A stretch of DNA of 5,077 bases from Gammaproteobacteria bacterium (GTDB taxonomy: Bacteria; Pseudomonadota; Gammaproteobacteria; QNFN01): assembly GCA_003645555.1 (NCBI GenBank), contig QNFN01000165.1, forward strand, positions 1 to 5,077, written 5' to 3'. Within the stretch, counting starts at the first letter, position 1; the number at the start of each line of letters is the position of its first letter. Positions 4,861-5,077 of the stretch are shown here, piece after piece. The translations under genes were made by a program, and so were the position numbers. Below the pieces are notes generated by a model, which worked only from the letters and a program-made list of their open reading frames with translations, did no database searches and had not been told where the DNA came from.

Positions 4861-5077
4861 TCAATCGCACTCCTCCTCCTCGATCTCCTGTTCTTCGGCG
4901 ATAGTGGCGGCCCGCTCGAACCAGGCCAGGGCCGCCGCTTCGTCACGCGGCACCCCCAAACCACTGAGGTACATGTTCGCCAGCGTTACGGTGGCTTCGT
5001 GATGGCCCCGTTCAGCGGCCTTTTCAAACCAGAGCGCGGCCACTTCATGGTTCACCGGAGTGCCTTGCCCGAGTGAA
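4861..5077 (-). CDS. Sel1-repeat protein, C-terminal end only (5' end outside window)
   Basis: Seventy-one codons are visible before the TGA at 4861-4863. The frame is open to the window edge, so the start lies beyond 5077. A GTG at 5053-5055 exists, but it falls in the middle of a repeat, so it is not the start. The sequence shows the end of one Sel1-like repeat (LGQGTPVNHEVAALWFEKAA) and one full repeat (HHEATVTLANMYLSGLGV, then PRDEAAALAWFERAA). It ends in an acidic tail, EEQEIEEEECD. Repeat consensus is closer to textbook Sel1 than in the neighbouring secreted protein. Localisation cannot be judged without the N-terminus. It is convergent with the cyclophilin-like gene, with no visible terminator in the 18-base gap. 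Confidence 0.85.
   Translation of the reverse strand, partial: SLGQGTPVNHEVAALWFEKAAERGHHEATVTLANMYLSGLGVPRDEAAALAWFERAATIAEEQEIEEEECD

Overview
The window reads as a chromosomal housekeeping segment from a GC-rich gammaproteobacterium. Evidence: a CcmI-type cytochrome c maturation protein, a SirB2-family membrane protein, a tRNA-Gly with an encoded CCA end that closely resembles the gammaproteobacterial CCC isoacceptor, and a very gapless gene layout. An autotrophic or marine purple-sulfur/Chromatiales-like lineage would fit, but this is an impression and not shown by the sequence. I see no transposase, phage gene, CRISPR array or toxin/defence locus.

Layout, left to right. (1) Bases 1-950 (+): the 3' part of ccmI, whose periplasmic C-terminal domain is present twice in tandem, 110 residues each, about 66% identical without gaps. 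(2) 1018-1422 (+): a four-helix SirB2-family membrane protein, probably downstream in the same transcription unit. (3) 1437-1510 (-): tRNA-Gly(CCC), convergent with the SirB2 gene, with a good sigma-70 promoter at 1564-1592 and a strong hairpin (1601-1631) separating it from the next gene. (4) 1690-3510 (-): a 606-residue protein with a mostly helical N-terminal two-thirds and a PilZ-like C-terminal domain that has the DxSxxG motif but no RxxxR. Its start codon overlaps the stop of a possible five-codon leader ORF. (5) 3682-4326 (-): a secreted Sel1-repeat protein with signal peptide. (6) 4468-4842 (+): a small cyclophilin-like (TM1367-type) protein, divergent from (5). (7) 4861-5077 (-): the C-terminal end of a second Sel1-repeat protein with an acidic tail, convergent with (6) and running off the window.

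How the genes relate: ccmI belongs to periplasmic cytochrome c assembly and normally closes the ccm operon, which would lie upstream (left) of the window. The remaining genes do not form an obvious pathway. The PilZ-like protein and the two Sel1 proteins share one strand, but gaps and the intervening opposite-strand gene argue against one operon. The best candidates for something unusual are the duplicated CcmI domain, the atypical PilZ protein with its possible coupled leader ORF, and the non-canonical base 8 of the tRNA. None of these amounts to a demonstrated new system.
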